NCBI GenBank assembly: GCA_020310875.1
Contig: CM035406.1
Span: 88,214,164-88,278,163 of the forward strand
Reading direction: 5' to 3'
DNA: 64,000 bases
Source: Ceratopteris richardii
Lineage: Eukaryota > Streptophyta > Polypodiopsida > Polypodiales > Pteridaceae
Below, piece by piece: positions 11,188 to 22,401 of the stretch (positions within the stretch are counted from its first letter, which is position 1; each line of letters begins with the position of its first letter). The translations under genes and the position numbers were made by a program. A model generated the notes under the pieces. The model was not told the DNA's origin. It saw only the letters and a program-made list of their open reading frames with translations, and did no database searches.

Positions 11188-12511
11188 TACCCAACACTGA
11201 TCAAATTCTTTGTAATGGTAGGGACATAGAGTACCTTACTGAGTAGGTTGATGTTTCCATCAGGTGCTTTGACATTACTATTTTCTCCACACGATGTTTT
11301 GTGTCATCTCCTATTTGTACCTCATGCTTATTCCTTGGATCTTCTAAATCTGATAGGAGTGCCACATTTCTTGCCACATGATTTGAACAACCTGAATCTA
11401 TGTAGAAAACATGCTCATCAGATTTACCTTGTGGCATAGCCATGTTCATGATCAATAATGAATCCTCTTTGTTTGAGTCTTCTGTGTAGTTATTGTAGTC
11501 TCTCCTTCCTTTGTAGACTCCTTGATAGTTTGAATGATTGTAGTTGTTGTAGTTTCCATGATAATTGTTGAACCTTCCTCTTGAGTAGCCATAACTTCCT
11601 CTATTGTATCCTCTGCCTCTTTGATTCCTGGAATTCCTAAAGCAATTTTCAGTTGTATGATTAGTTAATCCACAAATAGAACATGGGTTGGAGTCTTGGG
11701 ATCTCCCCCTGCCTTGTCTACCTCCTCTTCCTCTACACTGCCATGTCTTCCTCTACACTGCCATGTCTTCCTCTACCTGCATAGTTAGCTTGATATGTAC
11801 CTGCTTCATCATCCACTTTCTTTGCCTTTCCTTTGTTATCTTTGGACTTGCTTTTATCAGTGTATAAAGCTGAAGATTGATTACCTTTAGAGCTTTCTCC
11901 ATTTTTGATAAGCTTTGCCTCTTGAGTAAGTAGTTGTCCAATGAGTGTATTGAAATCAGGTACATGCATGTCCATGTACAAATCCATAGCTGTGGTGAAT
12001 GCTTCCCACTTGTCATGGCCTTCAAGCCATTGATGACCTGCCTTACAATTTGCTCTTCATCTATTACCTCTCCAATGCTTCCCAATTGATATGCTATGTC
12101 CTTGAGCTTTGTGACAAAATCAGTCACATTTTGTTTGGGAGCCTTCTTGAGAGTTGTGAAATCCAACCATAGTTGATGCTTCCTAGCTTTGATACTTGAA
12201 GAGAAGAAGGCTTCAAGTGCATCCCACACTTCCTGAGATGTCTTACAACTTCTAATGTGAGGCAAAAAAAAATTTGAGATAGATTTGAGGAGATAAGACC
12301 TTGCAAGTGCATCCTTGGAGCACCATGTGCTCAATCTCTCTTGCTCTTCTTGTGTTGGTTGACTTTTGTTCCTGAAACTTGGCATAACTTCATCTCCAGC
12401 CACATAACCATATAAACTTCTACCTTGGAGATAAGCTTCCATTCTTAATGACCAAGCTGAGTAGTTACCTCTGTCCAATTTGTCAATTGATGAAGGAAAT
12501 CCATCTGCCAT
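11188..12511 (-). pseudogene. Copia B gag-protease
   Basis: The ATG at 12511-12509 begins MADGFPSSIDKLDRGNY. Gag is followed by an RG-rich region, a zinc knuckle (about 11640-11690) and protease IDSGCSNHVARN. A 1-bp deletion near 12015 shifts the frame in a segment that reads KADDKWE in relatives. A short repeated stretch (CTACACTGCCATGTCTTCCT type) near 11735-11775 adds an RG unit. The frame reaches SVG, then TAG, at the copia C insertion point; relatives have SVGQIVEKG. Confidence 0.82.
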
Positions 12512-12524
12512 GTTGTCCAACCTT

Positions 12525-12536
12525 GCTCTGATACCA
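12525..12536 (-). promoter_or_regulatory. Copia B primer binding site (tRNA-iMet)
   Basis: TGGTATCAGAGC on the minus strand, one base from the LTR end TCTCTTCACA. Confidence 0.88.
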
Positions 12537-12537
12537 C

Positions 12538-13240
12538 TGTGAAGAGATGGATAGGTATGTGCTTGAAGATGAAGAGGTGTTGCAAAATCCTTGATCTACA
12601 CGAGCCAAATGAACTCCAGGAGTATATGGTGGGCCCTTTTAGCTTGCCAATGGATGTATTAGACACCCTATGTACCTTGGAAGATCACTCTCAAAAAAAT
12701 AGATCAAAAAAGATAAGTTGGAGTTAGCTCAGAGGTTAAAAACTTGCTATTTTGGTTCATACACCTGTCAAGTGTTTTGCATAATTCTCTGAGCACAACA
12801 GCAATTAGCTTAATTCCTCTTGGGGAAGTTTAATTAACTTAAAGAGATAACTTTCAAGAGTAATCTCATAAAACATAATGAACCACACACTGAGAACGAT
12901 GTTTAGCAAGTGATGACATCATCCTGATTTTCACGAGCTGCTACAGTTTGAAACTTATGAGTAGAAAAATGAACATAACTCCAGATTTAAGAGTTCAATG
13001 ATTATGAAAATTTTGATTCTTATACTAGACAGTAAGATGAATCCAACAAGCTTTTAATCATGGAATTTGGATAAGTACACACTGAGAAACAGCTCTGACA
13101 AGATGAGTAAAAAAGTCGGGTACCTGACAGAGAAGTGAAAATGACAGACAGGGTTGACTTCAACTGAACATAACTGAAGATTGCAATACATAAATGAAAT
13201 AAAAATTGATGAGCATATATTAGACGTATAGAGCTAACGT
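12538..13240 (-). repeat. Copia B 5' LTR, truncated
   Basis: It begins (element 3' side) TGTGAAGAG as in LTR A and is alignable with LTR A over several blocks, including the AACTTGCTATTTT segment and CTGAGAAC. Only about 700 bp remain, against 1079 in A. The expected TGTTGGTGCA terminus is absent and copia D gag begins at about 13240, so the outer part of the LTR was deleted. Confidence 0.7.
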
Positions 13241-14140
13241 TACCTCTTTGATTCCTGCCACCTCTTCCTCTTGAATTAAAGTTCTGATTATATCCACCAT
13301 TACTCTGAGTATTATGCCAACAATCATTAGCTAAGTGATTTGTCTTACCACAAATCCAGCAAGCTTTGACTCCATCTTTATTACTCCTGCCTCTTCCTCT
13401 ACCTTTGCCACCTCCTCTTCCTCTTAGGAAGTAGCTTGGCTAGTTGTACCTTCATCCTTATTTGTTTGTTGCTTTCCTTTGATATTCTTCTTCTTATCAT
13501 TTGAATACATTGCATGACCTGTACTCTTGTCACCTTCACCATTGACATCCTGCTCAAAGGTTAACATATGTCCTAGCAACTGATTTAAGTCAGGAGTAAA
13601 ATGATCAAGTGATAATTCAGTAGACAAAATGAATGGCTTCCATTTGTCATCACCTCTCAACCCTGTGAGGATTCACCTTACCAATTTATCCTCCTCAATG
13701 TCTTCATCAACTGCTCCTAATGCATCTGCAATGTCCTTCATCCTTGTTGCATAGACTGAGATGGATTGAGAGGCCTTCTTCTTGAAAGTGGTAAATTCTA
13801 CCCGCAAAGATGCCTTCCTTGACTTTGTGGTGTTTTGGAAATGCTCCTCCAAAGCATTCCATATATCACTTGCACTTTCAAGGCCTCTAATATGAGGTAG
13901 CAAGTAGTCATTGACTACCATATAGATAATGCTCCTAGCTTGAGCATCTCTCTTCATCCAATTCTTCAAATATGATAATTCCTCCCTAGTTGGAACACTA
14001 GGATCTCTGAATTGATGCTTTTCTTCTTCACCTGTAATATAAGCTATCAAGTCTTTGCTCATAAGATGAGCTTCCATCCTCATTGACCATGCTGGATAAT
14101 TCTCTCTATCCAACTTCTCTATTTGAAGAGAATCTCCCAT
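13240..14140 (-). pseudogene. Copia D gag
   Basis: The ATG at 14140-14138 begins MGDSLQIEKLDRENYPAW. The gag domain is open to LVR, then TGA (near 13671) where arginine is expected, then continues RGDDKWKPF in the same general reading. The distal part carries the zinc knuckle CWICGKTNHLANDC (CX2CX4HX4C) and RG repeats (13240-13440) after a frame change near 13424. It is truncated by copia B. Confidence 0.83.
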
Positions 14141-14348
14141 CCTTTCTTCACCTGTATATTGAATTCTTCAAACTTTATGAGTAATAGATGTACCTTTACT
14201 TCAAATAATGTTCCTTTTGTCTTCCTTGATGTCGTATGACCTCCTTCTCAAGCTTTGCCCTCAAGCTTTCACCTTTTGAACCTTCAGATGTTGAATTCTT
14301 TGCAACTGCAGCAGTCGGGATCCTCCTTCCTTCAATTTTGATACTTCC

Positions 14349-14360
14349 TGTCTGATACCA
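14349..14360 (-). promoter_or_regulatory. Copia D primer binding site
   Basis: TGGTATCAGACA on the minus strand just inside the LTR, a tRNA-iMet type site with one or two end mismatches. Confidence 0.8.
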
Positions 14361-14361
14361 C

Positions 14362-15393
14362 TGATGGAGTATTAATCTCCAAAAGAACAAGCTACTCTTG
14401 TAGTTAGAGCACCTCTATAACAAGAGTAACTTAAACCTTCACCAATTTTAGAGGATCAATGATCAATTATAAAGATTTTGAAAAAACCTGTGAAGGAGAT
14501 GACTACACAGAAAATCTATTGCCCATATCTCTCTCATTAACTTATCAATTGTGTAAAGTTTTTTATGAAACTTTGCATAAGGTGTTGTCTACAGTTTGTG
14601 CACCTTCTCGAAGATGAAACACTCCAAAAGATTCAGTAAATCTTGAGAAATGATCTCAACAAGTTACATATGTCTAAAACTACTCTTCTGAAAAGTCGAT
14701 TCAGACACCTGTAACTTCTAACACTTGGTTCTCTCAATCTAGAACCCATTTATACAAATGCTTTTATCCATAGATGGCTTACCTTCTAACTTAAATTTTG
14801 ACTCCTTACTCATGCAAAACTTTAACCTGTGCACTGAGAAATGATCAAATCATTGACCATCAAGATTGCGCATGTTTCAGGAAACAGTGAACACTTCTTC
14901 ACATATGAATGTTCCTACTCATAATTCTCACAGCCTCTTTACAATTAGGCTCTCAATCTTTAACCATAGACTCATTAACTATGGACTTAGATATCTACAA
15001 TAGGATTCTTGAAATGATCAAGCACAGAGGAGAATGCACAGAAACATCGGGCGCAATTTTCTTTCATTCCTGAAGTAATTTTACAACTGAGTGATGAGAG
15101 AGATTCTACTCACTTCTAAGATGTCTAATGACTCATACAACTACCAATTTCTCTATTCACATGCTCTCCCATATTTGCCCCGACTTTTTACTTATATATA
15201 TAGCCACATATGTACAAGCTTATGACCATACAAAAGATATATATGAGCTGTCGCTAAATTAATGTACATATGTGTACACATCTTCATCTTCTGAATATGC
15301 ACTTCCTCCATGCTTCATAACTTGAACTTTTCTTCAGTCCTTGACTTTCAAACCTTCATTAAAACTTCAATTGTTGATTGCCCTGCACCAACA
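14362..15393 (-). repeat. Copia D 5' LTR
   Basis: A 1032-bp segment bounded by TGTTGGTGCA (minus-strand start at 15393) and CTCCATCA (end at 14362), next to the PBS. No second copy is in the window, so the ends rest on the TG/CA termini, the PBS and the abrupt return to copia E coding sequence at 15394. Confidence 0.8.
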
Positions 15394-16245
15394 AATCCTG
15401 CTTGGCATGTGGATCCTCATTATTTTCAAGAGATATTAATGATGACATTATACTTGTGGCTATTTATGTTGATGTTATGATTGTAGGTGATGATAATGAA
15501 GAAAGCATTCAAGCGGTAAAACAAATCCTTATGTAGGAATTGGACATGAAAGATCTTGGTGTATTACATTATTTTTTAAGCATTGAATATATATAGAGAA
15601 ACACAGTGGCTATTTCGAAGATAGTATGCCTTTAGTATGATGCAAAAAAAATGGGATGGTTGATTGTAAGACATATTCTATGCTATTCGATCGAAATTTG
15701 AAGTTGGATGCTACCTCATGTGAAGCATTGGAAAATGCTACTATGTAAAGAAGAATTATAGAAAGTTTGATACCTCACACTTGATCTAAGCTACATTATG
15801 GGACTTTAGAGTCAGTTTATATCAGTTTCCATGAAGCCACCTTTAGATGCTTTGAGACAAATTGTGCATTATGTGAGTTCTATTTTGGATTATGTAGTGT
15901 TTGATGATGCTAATGTAGAATAGTGAGCTCATGTATACGCCAATGCAAGTTGGCTTGATAATGTTCTAGACAAAAGGCCTTTTCTATTTGCATTTGGGAG
16001 TGCTACTATTACATGGAGTGGTAAGAAGCAACTACTATTGTGTTTTTTAACATAGAGGCTGAGTATAGAGGTGCCACAATGGAAGCATGTGAGGCACCAT
16101 GGCTAGAGATGCTACTTGAAGATTTAGGTGTAGTAGTGGAGAAGCCTATTACCATTTACTATGATAATCTTAGCAACATTTAGTTAGTAATAAATCCTAT
16201 TTCTCATGCTAGAAAAAAGCATATTGAGGTACATTATGACTTCAT
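15394..16245 (+). pseudogene. Degenerate copia E RT-RNase H, copy 1
   Basis: Starts inside the RT motif (PAWH) immediately after the D LTR. It includes an altered polymerase box in IYVDVMIVGDDNEES, ELDMKDLGVLHYFL, an RNase H-like segment (SASWLDNVLDKR type), AEYRGATMEACEA and ARKKHIEVHYDF. Many stops and frameshifts are present. It ends near 16245. Confidence 0.75.
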
Positions 16246-16274
16246 GATTGTGTTTTCACTTTGAAAAAGTCTTT

Positions 16275-17400
16275 GTAGGGGATCAAACAAGCCCCTCATG
16301 CTTGGCATGCAAGGATTGCTAATTATTTAACTTTGAATGCTCTTTATATGTGTTATGTAGGTCCTCATTACATGCAAGGACGATTAATTATGGCATCATA
16401 ATTGTGGTTATTTATGATGATTATTTTATTATAGTTGGTGATAATGAAGAAAGCACTAAAGAGGTAAAGCAACTTCTTATGCAAGAATTGGACATGAAAA
16501 ATCTTGGTGTGTTATGTTATTTTTTAGTCATTGAATTTATACATACAAACATAGGTATATGGCTCTCCCAAAGATATTATGCCTTGAGTATGCTGTAAAA
16601 ATATAAAAATATGGGATAACTGATTGTAAGATAATTTATATGATAATCGATCAAAATTTGAAGTTGGATGCTACCCCATGTGAAGCATTGGAAAATGCTA
16701 CTATGTAAAGCAAAATTGTGGAAAGTTTGATATCTCACGATTACGAGGTCTAATCTAAGCAACACTGCAAGACTTAAGAGCGAGTTTATACAGCTTTCCA
16801 TGAAGCCACATTTATATGCTTTGAGATGCACTCTACACTATGTGTGTGCTACTTTAGATTATGCAATGTTTTATTACAATGATGTAGAATTGCAGGTTCA
16901 TGGATACACCAATGCAAATTCACCTAACAATGTTCTAGATAGAATATCTACTAGTGGTTTTCTATTTTCACTTGGGAGCGTTATTATGACTTGGAGTAGT
17001 GAAAAGCAACCCACTATTGTTGTGTCGAATGTAGAGGCTTAGTGTAGAGGTGCTACAATGGGAGCATGTGAAGTGTCATGGCTAGAGAAGCTACTTGCAA
17101 ATATAGGTGTAGTAGTGGAGAAGCCTATCACCATTTACTATGATAATCTTAGCATGATCATATAGTTAGAACTAGATCCTTTTTTCCATGATAGAACAAA
17201 GCATATTGGTACATTATCACTTCATCAGAGAGAAGCTATTGATAGGCGATATTGATCTCGTCTATGTGAGAATAGATGAGCAGGTTGCTGATGTTTTCAC
17301 TATAGCACTTTGAGCAGAGAAGTTGAAGAAGTTTCAAAAGATGCTTGAATTACATGACATGACAATGAGTTTAAAGGGAAGTGCTTAGATATCAAGCTCA
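16275..17400 (+). pseudogene. Degenerate copia E RT-RNase H, copy 2
   Basis: It restarts at the same RT motif (KQAPHAWHARIANYL) about 30 bp after copy 1 and repeats the same order: IYDDYFIIVGDNEES, QELDMKNLGVLCYFL, an RNase H part (DRISTSGFLFSLGSV, SSEKQPTIVVS), ending KLKKFQKMLELHDM near 17360. The two copies are about 900 bp apart and clearly homologous, so this is an old tandem duplication or two fragments of one family. Confidence 0.75.
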
Positions 17401-18002
17401 ACATGTGATGATTACAGATGAAATATATGAGGTTGCATTTTCTGTCACATGTATATGGTTATGTTGATATATGTTAGGGATACTTTTAGTTAGTTTCACT
17501 AGATTATTGGGGGGTAACATTTTCTTATGTACCTTTCATTCAAAGTGTGTTGGAGAATAATCGGATACGAAGGTGGTGGTGACCACGCATGTGCGCTTGT
17601 TAGTGCGGCTACCAATGGTTCGGCTTCGTTTGTTTTTGGATTTAACTCGAGAAGAAGAGATCTATTCATACTCTTTATTTACACAAGGATTAATTCAAGA
17701 TAAAATGTTCATAAACGTACAATAAGTACACTTACATTGGCATAGTATGTTCACTTGATGTGTATCAAGAGGTCCAATTTTATTTTAATTTGATAGTCCT
17801 TCAGCTAAAAAGTTTAGGTATTTTTGCTTTGTCAAACTTGTTCACGTTGGCAAAAAAACTATCCTATAGTTGATGCTCGAATCAGTAAACTAACTTTAAT
17901 ATGCATTTCCCTTAAAACACTTATGGACGAACTCTTGAATTCAAACAGAATTGCATGAGTAAATGACGGTTGAAAATTATGTACCAAGAGGAGGAAAAGA
18001 TC
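17401..18002. other. Unassigned, possible old LTR remnant
   Basis: It follows the end of the copia E RNase H. A stretch from about 17550 (TGTTGGAGAATAATCGG) looks like an LTR terminus, but no partner copy exists here. No coding region is supported. Confidence 0.4.
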
Positions 18003-18307
18003 GTCCCAGGCTGCTGAGGCGGGTGGTTGGGCCTCTCGTCTCTTAAGGCAGGGGTGAGGGTTCAACCCCCGCCGGCAACTTGTAAGGGACATGTATATCT
18101 TGGAAAGATGTAGTTTGTGACTGAGGTGCCACTATTTGTCCAGCCCCGCAGTAGTTGTGACCACCATTTAACCGAGTCATGTAAACCTCTCTTCTTGTGG
18201 GATAAGGGGGGTCCCATGGGTACTATGCCCTTCCTTGTAGAGTTGCGATTTCAAAGTTTAAGCCCAAGGGGAGTTTGCCTCGGTTCAAACCTCCACTTAA
18301 AAAAAAA
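18003..18307 (+). mobile_element. tRNA-derived SINE
   Basis: About 305 bp starting GTCCCAGGCTGCTGAGG and ending in nine A residues (18299-18307). A Pol III B box GGTTCAACCCC lies at 18059-18069, with a weaker A-box-like TGCTGAGGCGG near 18013. Flanking imperfect 17-bp direct repeats are at 17986-18002 and 18306-18322 (AAGAGGAGGAAAAGATC against AAGAGGAAGAAAAGATT, two mismatches). Polarity, A tail and TSD together fit a LINE-mobilised SINE. The family was not identified. Confidence 0.82.
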
Positions 18308-18322
18308 GAGGAAGAAAAGATT

Positions 18323-18700
18323 CAGAATCATCACAACATGTGCTTTGATGCTCCACCGCAAAGGATCTTTCTATGAGAGAACAAAAGCTCAATAACCTTG
18401 TCGCTGCTTGCAATAGTATAATTTTGAAAAGCGAAAAGTGAAAATTGAAAAGAGAATAATTTTGAAAAGTGAAAAGTATAATTTTCTTTGAGAGAAGTGA
18501 AGAGAGTATAATTTTGAAGTTGTTACTTGATCTCTTTCCCCCTTAAAGACGAGATTTTTCTATGGTTACACAATGGATCCTCAAAAATATGCACCCATAT
18601 AAAAAAAGAAACAACAAAAATTGTATTAACAAATGAGGAGCTGTGAGAAAACGAGAGATACAAAGCAGGCCAATAGGCTTATCTCCCTTTTCAAATTTTT
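18323..18700. other. A-rich unassigned DNA
   Basis: Contains short imperfect repeats of the GAAAAGTGAAAA type (18425-18520). I see no gene or element end. Confidence 0.5.
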
Positions 18701-20220
18701 GAGATAGATTTGCTCCCAATTCCATTCCAAAGGGTTCAAACGCATCAAATTGCCTTGCTAGGCAAAGCTTGTTTCCAGTCCATTGGGGTGGTCAAGCTTG
18801 GGGAACTCATAGAAACATTCCCAAATAAGAGTACTCTTGCTTGTTTACAGTCCATTGGGGTGGTCAAGCTTGGGGAACTCATAGAAACATTCCCAAATAA
18901 GAGTACTCTTGAGACATGAGAATAATAAATGAAGGATACCTTGACGCCCCATGACATCTCTTGTCGCGTGGAATAGTACTATAGATTTTGATAGCTTTCA
19001 CATTGGTCCAAATCCCACTTCAATGAACTTGCTAGAGAACAGTTACTTTCTTGCACTCCAGTAGTGGGTATGCACCTATCTGTAGGCATGGAAAATAAAC
19101 TATATTTAGTATGTGGAAAAGGTATGCATCCATCTTCAAACATATGATCCTCACTGCCAATTTCAAGTCCTTATTCACCTTGATGTATGCTTTCATTATG
19201 TTCCAAATCTTCCACAAAGAGGAGACCAAGTCCGGCCCTCTCACAGTCACCAACCATAATAAGGCAAAAGATCAAAGTAAAAACGTCAAGATCCTTCCAT
19301 CGAGGGAGGCCCATTAAGGTTAAAGGATATTTGTTTGTGAGAATCCGCTTAGGCCATGATGATCCTGAGTTGCATAATGCTTTGAACATCCATTTGGTGG
19401 CCATTTTCTCATCCAACCCCATAATGTCTAGAATGCTCAATCCACCGCTATCTTTTTGCTTCGTACATATATTCCATTTGACCTTGGGCATACCTATTCT
19501 ATCCGGATTCCCCATCCAAAGGAAATTGGTTGTACTTCTCTCCTCCTAAGTCTTTCTCAATGCGTTACATGGATAGAATTCCATAGTGCAACCTAGGAGA
19601 CCATAGTCTCATGATACCTTCTCCTAAGAGATCTTTGCACTCAATTTAGCAATCATTTGCATAGGTTTCTAAGAGAGAAGCCCTTTGTTAAATAGTCTCT
19701 TGGAATATCCTATATCCTAATGATGGATAACCAAACGGAATCATCTTGTGTCATGTTGGAAGGCCACTTCCAATCATAAGGCAGGGCATAGTGCCTTTGG
19801 ATTGCTCCATGCTTTCCGAAAACATGATGTCATGCTTTCCACAAACTTTCATTGGGGGAAGAGAAGCACACTCATGGCATGCTTTTCACAAAAGGGCATC
19901 AATAAGGGAGTTTGTGAACAATAATTAGAGCTATGACTGGTGCTAGTTGGCCCATGCATTAGTCGTGCTATTGACAATCATTTTAATGGACAATACAATC
20001 ATATGAAGGATGCCTAAGGAAAAAAGCACACGTCCCATCTCATCTTGGGGATTTTCTATAACACAACGATTTTCTACATGTAGCATAAAGTTTGAGAAGG
20101 TCTTTGTCCATGGGCCTCCAGCAGACGAGGAATTGAATAGTAGAAGGAATAAGAAAAGTGTTGTATACTATGACCTTTCTATTTGCATCGAGTTGTTACC
20201 CCTTAGAATGTTGTAATTTC
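18700..20220 (-). pseudogene. LINE (L1-type) ORF2 3' region remnant
   Basis: On the minus strand a segment reading TNFLWMGNPDRIGMPKVKW, then GGLSILDIMGLDEKMATKWM (about 19400-19530), matches the pattern of the region between RT and the C-terminal zf-RVT domain of plant L1-like LINEs (FLW..., KV.W..., GGLGI.D...N.ALL.KW). The sequence upstream (to about 20200) and downstream is heavily decayed with frameshifts. No A tail or TSD was found. It could have been a source lineage for SINE mobilisation, but that is only a possibility. Confidence 0.65.
18767..18910. repeat. 72-bp direct tandem duplication
   Basis: Two adjacent copies, 18767-18838 and 18839-18910, differ at one base (GCTTGTTTCC against GCTTGTTTAC). 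It lies in the decayed LINE 3' region, and near-identity shows the duplication is recent. Confidence 0.93.
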
Positions 20221-20309
20221 AAGTCTAAATTTTTAAGGACCCAGTCCTATCTTTGTGCCATCGCATTCTAGAAGTCTAAAATAAGGAAAAATCAGCATAT
20301 CTTCATCTT

Positions 20310-20645
20310 CCTCTATGCATATGTGTATGTATGCATGTGTACACATGTGTGTGTATGTGTATGCATGTGAGAGTGTATGTAATATATGCATATGTATATG
20401 TATGTATGTGTGTATACATATGTGTGTGTATGTATGTATGCATATCTCTCTCTCATCTCTCTTTCTCTTTCATCTCTCTCTCTCTTTCATCTCTCTATCT
20501 TTCAACTCTCTCTCTTTCAATCTCTCTATCTATATTTCTAATAAAGAACAAAACAATCACTTACATTTATGTGTGTGTATGTATCTCTATCTCTCTCTCT
20601 TTCTCTCTCTCATTCTCTCTCTCTTTCATCTCTCTCCCTCTCTCT
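20310..20645. repeat. TG/TATG and CT microsatellites
   Basis: TATG/TGTG repeats (about 20315-20445) are followed by CT-rich repeats with ATCT interruptions (about 20445-20645). The CT tract runs directly into the copia F RT reading frame. Confidence 0.93.
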
Positions 20646-21631
20646 AGGTTTACCTCCATTGGAGTACTTGCAACTTTGGCATCCTGCAAATGAAACCTCT
20701 TCAACATATCCTCTATGTATTTTTTCTGAGTAATGTATATTCCAGATTTAGTATAGACTAACTCAAGCCCAAGAAAATACTTTAGTAGACCAAGATCATT
20801 GATCTTGAACTCCTTCATCATCTAGTTCTTGATTTGTCTGATTCCATTGACATCATTACCTATAAGTATGATATCATCAACATATACACATAGGTATATT
20901 ACCTCTGAATTACTTCTCTTGATGAATAGAGAAGTGTCTGCCTTGCTCATGACAAAACCTTGGTCTTGGAGTTATGTGGTTAACCTGTGATTCCATGCCC
21001 TAGGTGCCTACTTTAATCCATAAAGAGCCTTATTCAATTTGCATACATATGTTACCTTATTAGGGTCCTCATAGCCAGGAGGTTGTGACATATATACCTC
21101 CTCTGAAATCCATCCATTCAAGAAAGCATTTTTTACATCCAATTGGTACATGTTCCAATTTTTTTATGCAGCCACACTTACCAACACTCTGATGGTTGGC
21201 ATCTTGGCCACAGGTGAGAATGTCTCTTCATAGTCAATGCCTTGGGTTTGTGCAAAACCCTTGGCTACCAATCTAGCTTTGTATCTGTTAATTGACCCAT
21301 CAGAATTTCTTTTGAGTTTATAGATCCATCTGGATCCTATTACCTTCATGGACTCTTTCTTTGGTACTAGTTCCCATGTGTCACTTTCCTTGAGTGCTTC
21401 AATCTCCTCATCCATAGCTTCCTTCCATTCTGTCTTGGTTATGGCTTCTTCATATGATCTTGGTTCTTCAATTGACAAATCTTTTGCAAGATAAACAGAG
21501 TGTTCAGTAACGAGAGAGGTATCATACCCATATCTGATAGGTTTTTTGCTCTCCCTTTGTGATCTTCTGATTGATTGATTTGAAGATTCAGGTATGTCTT
21601 CAAGGTTTTGACTTTTCCCTTGGACTTCCAT
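20646..21631 (-). pseudogene. Copia F reverse transcriptase
   Basis: RT motifs: [47 protein letters not shown], then a stop near 21164, continuing with [12 protein letters not shown] and the polymerase box in CVYVDDIILIG (about 20860-20900), and FLGLELVYTKSGIYITQ. The window of homology ends at TPMEVN, where the CT repeat begins. Several stops (for example near 21164 and 20824) inactivate it. Confidence 0.82.
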
Positions 21632-21723
21632 GCCTTGAACTCTTCAAGGTTGATAACATCTTCATCATCTGAAGTAGTGTCTTCATTCTGAATAGGTTCC
21701 TCCTTAGCAAGACTTGGAAATTC

Positions 21724-22356
21724 CTATTCCAAATCATAGGGTAGTTTAAACTTCCTGCATTCATTCTCATACCAAGAATCATTTTCATCAAAGACAACAT
21801 CTCTACTAACCATGAATCCCTTATTTGAAGGGTTGTAAAACCTGTATCCTTTTTTATTCAGATCATATCCAATAAAGATACACTTCTCAGCCTTGGGGTC
21901 TAGCTTACCTCTTATCTGAGAAGGAATGTGTACATATGCTACACATCCAAATATCCTGCAATGGTCTAGTGAGGGTCTCTTACCATGCCATGCGTCATAA
22001 GGTGTCATCCCATCAAGGGATTTTGATGGTAACCTGTTTATGAGATAAGTGGCAGTAGAAACACTCTCTGCCCATAAATAGTTAGGTAACTTTTTCTCAT
22101 TCAACATTGACCTAGTTGTTTCAACAATCAATCTATTTCTTCTCTCAACTACCCCATTCTGTTCAGGAGTATACCTTGTGGTGATTTCTCTCTTAATGCC
22201 TCTATCGTGCAAGAAGTCTTCAAACTCATTGGAGAAGTACTCACCTCCTCCATCTAACCTTAGTCTCTTCAAATTCTTTCCTGTCTGATTCTCAACAAGT
22301 GCAAGATATTTTTTAAAGCAATTAAACACTTCATCCTTGTGCTTCATGAAGTACAA
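21724..22356 (-). pseudogene. Copia F integrase core
   Basis: Reads RLDGGGEYFSNEF, TPEQNGVVERRNRLIVE, NYLWAESVSTATYLINRLP, GMTPYDAWHGKRPSLDH and KCIFIGYDLNKKGYRFYNP. The canonical RSDGGGEYF aspartate region reads RLDGGGEYF here. The first core aspartate segment lies upstream in a separate frame. Confidence 0.82.
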
Positions 22357-22401
22357 TACAGTCCACCTGCTATAATCAACAATAAAAGATACATAGTACC
22401 T

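Larger units (their letters stand above)
3312..13240 (-). mobile_element. Ty1/copia element B, interrupted by A and C
   Basis: Reading minus: 5' LTR remnant (13240-12538), PBS, gag-protease (12511-11188), copia C insertion (11182-6029), integrase (6012-5008), then RT/RNase H (about 4753-3312), where copia A is inserted at the motif HLAANPIFHA. The remaining 3' part is outside the window. Its proteins resemble family A but are distinct. The coding frame carries several stops and 1-bp deletions. The 5' LTR is about 0.4 kb shorter than LTR A and meets copia D gag without a clean TG terminus. Confidence 0.85.
13240..15393 (-). mobile_element. Ty1/copia element D, 5' fragment
   Basis: Reading minus: complete-looking 5' LTR (15393-14362), PBS (14360 downward), short leader, and gag to its RG-rich/zinc-knuckle part near 13240, where copia B's damaged LTR takes over. 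The D LTR outer edge (TGTTGGTGCAGGGC) interrupts copia E inside its RT motif KQAPxAWH. Confidence 0.85.

Noticed and set aside
18003..18075. tRNA gene
   Set aside because: Only Pol III box similarity is present; no cloverleaf with acceptor pairing was seen, and the unit continues to an A tail with flanking repeats, as in a SINE.
17859..18395. Short ORFs around the SINE
   Set aside because: No conserved domain; they cross the SINE and its TSD.
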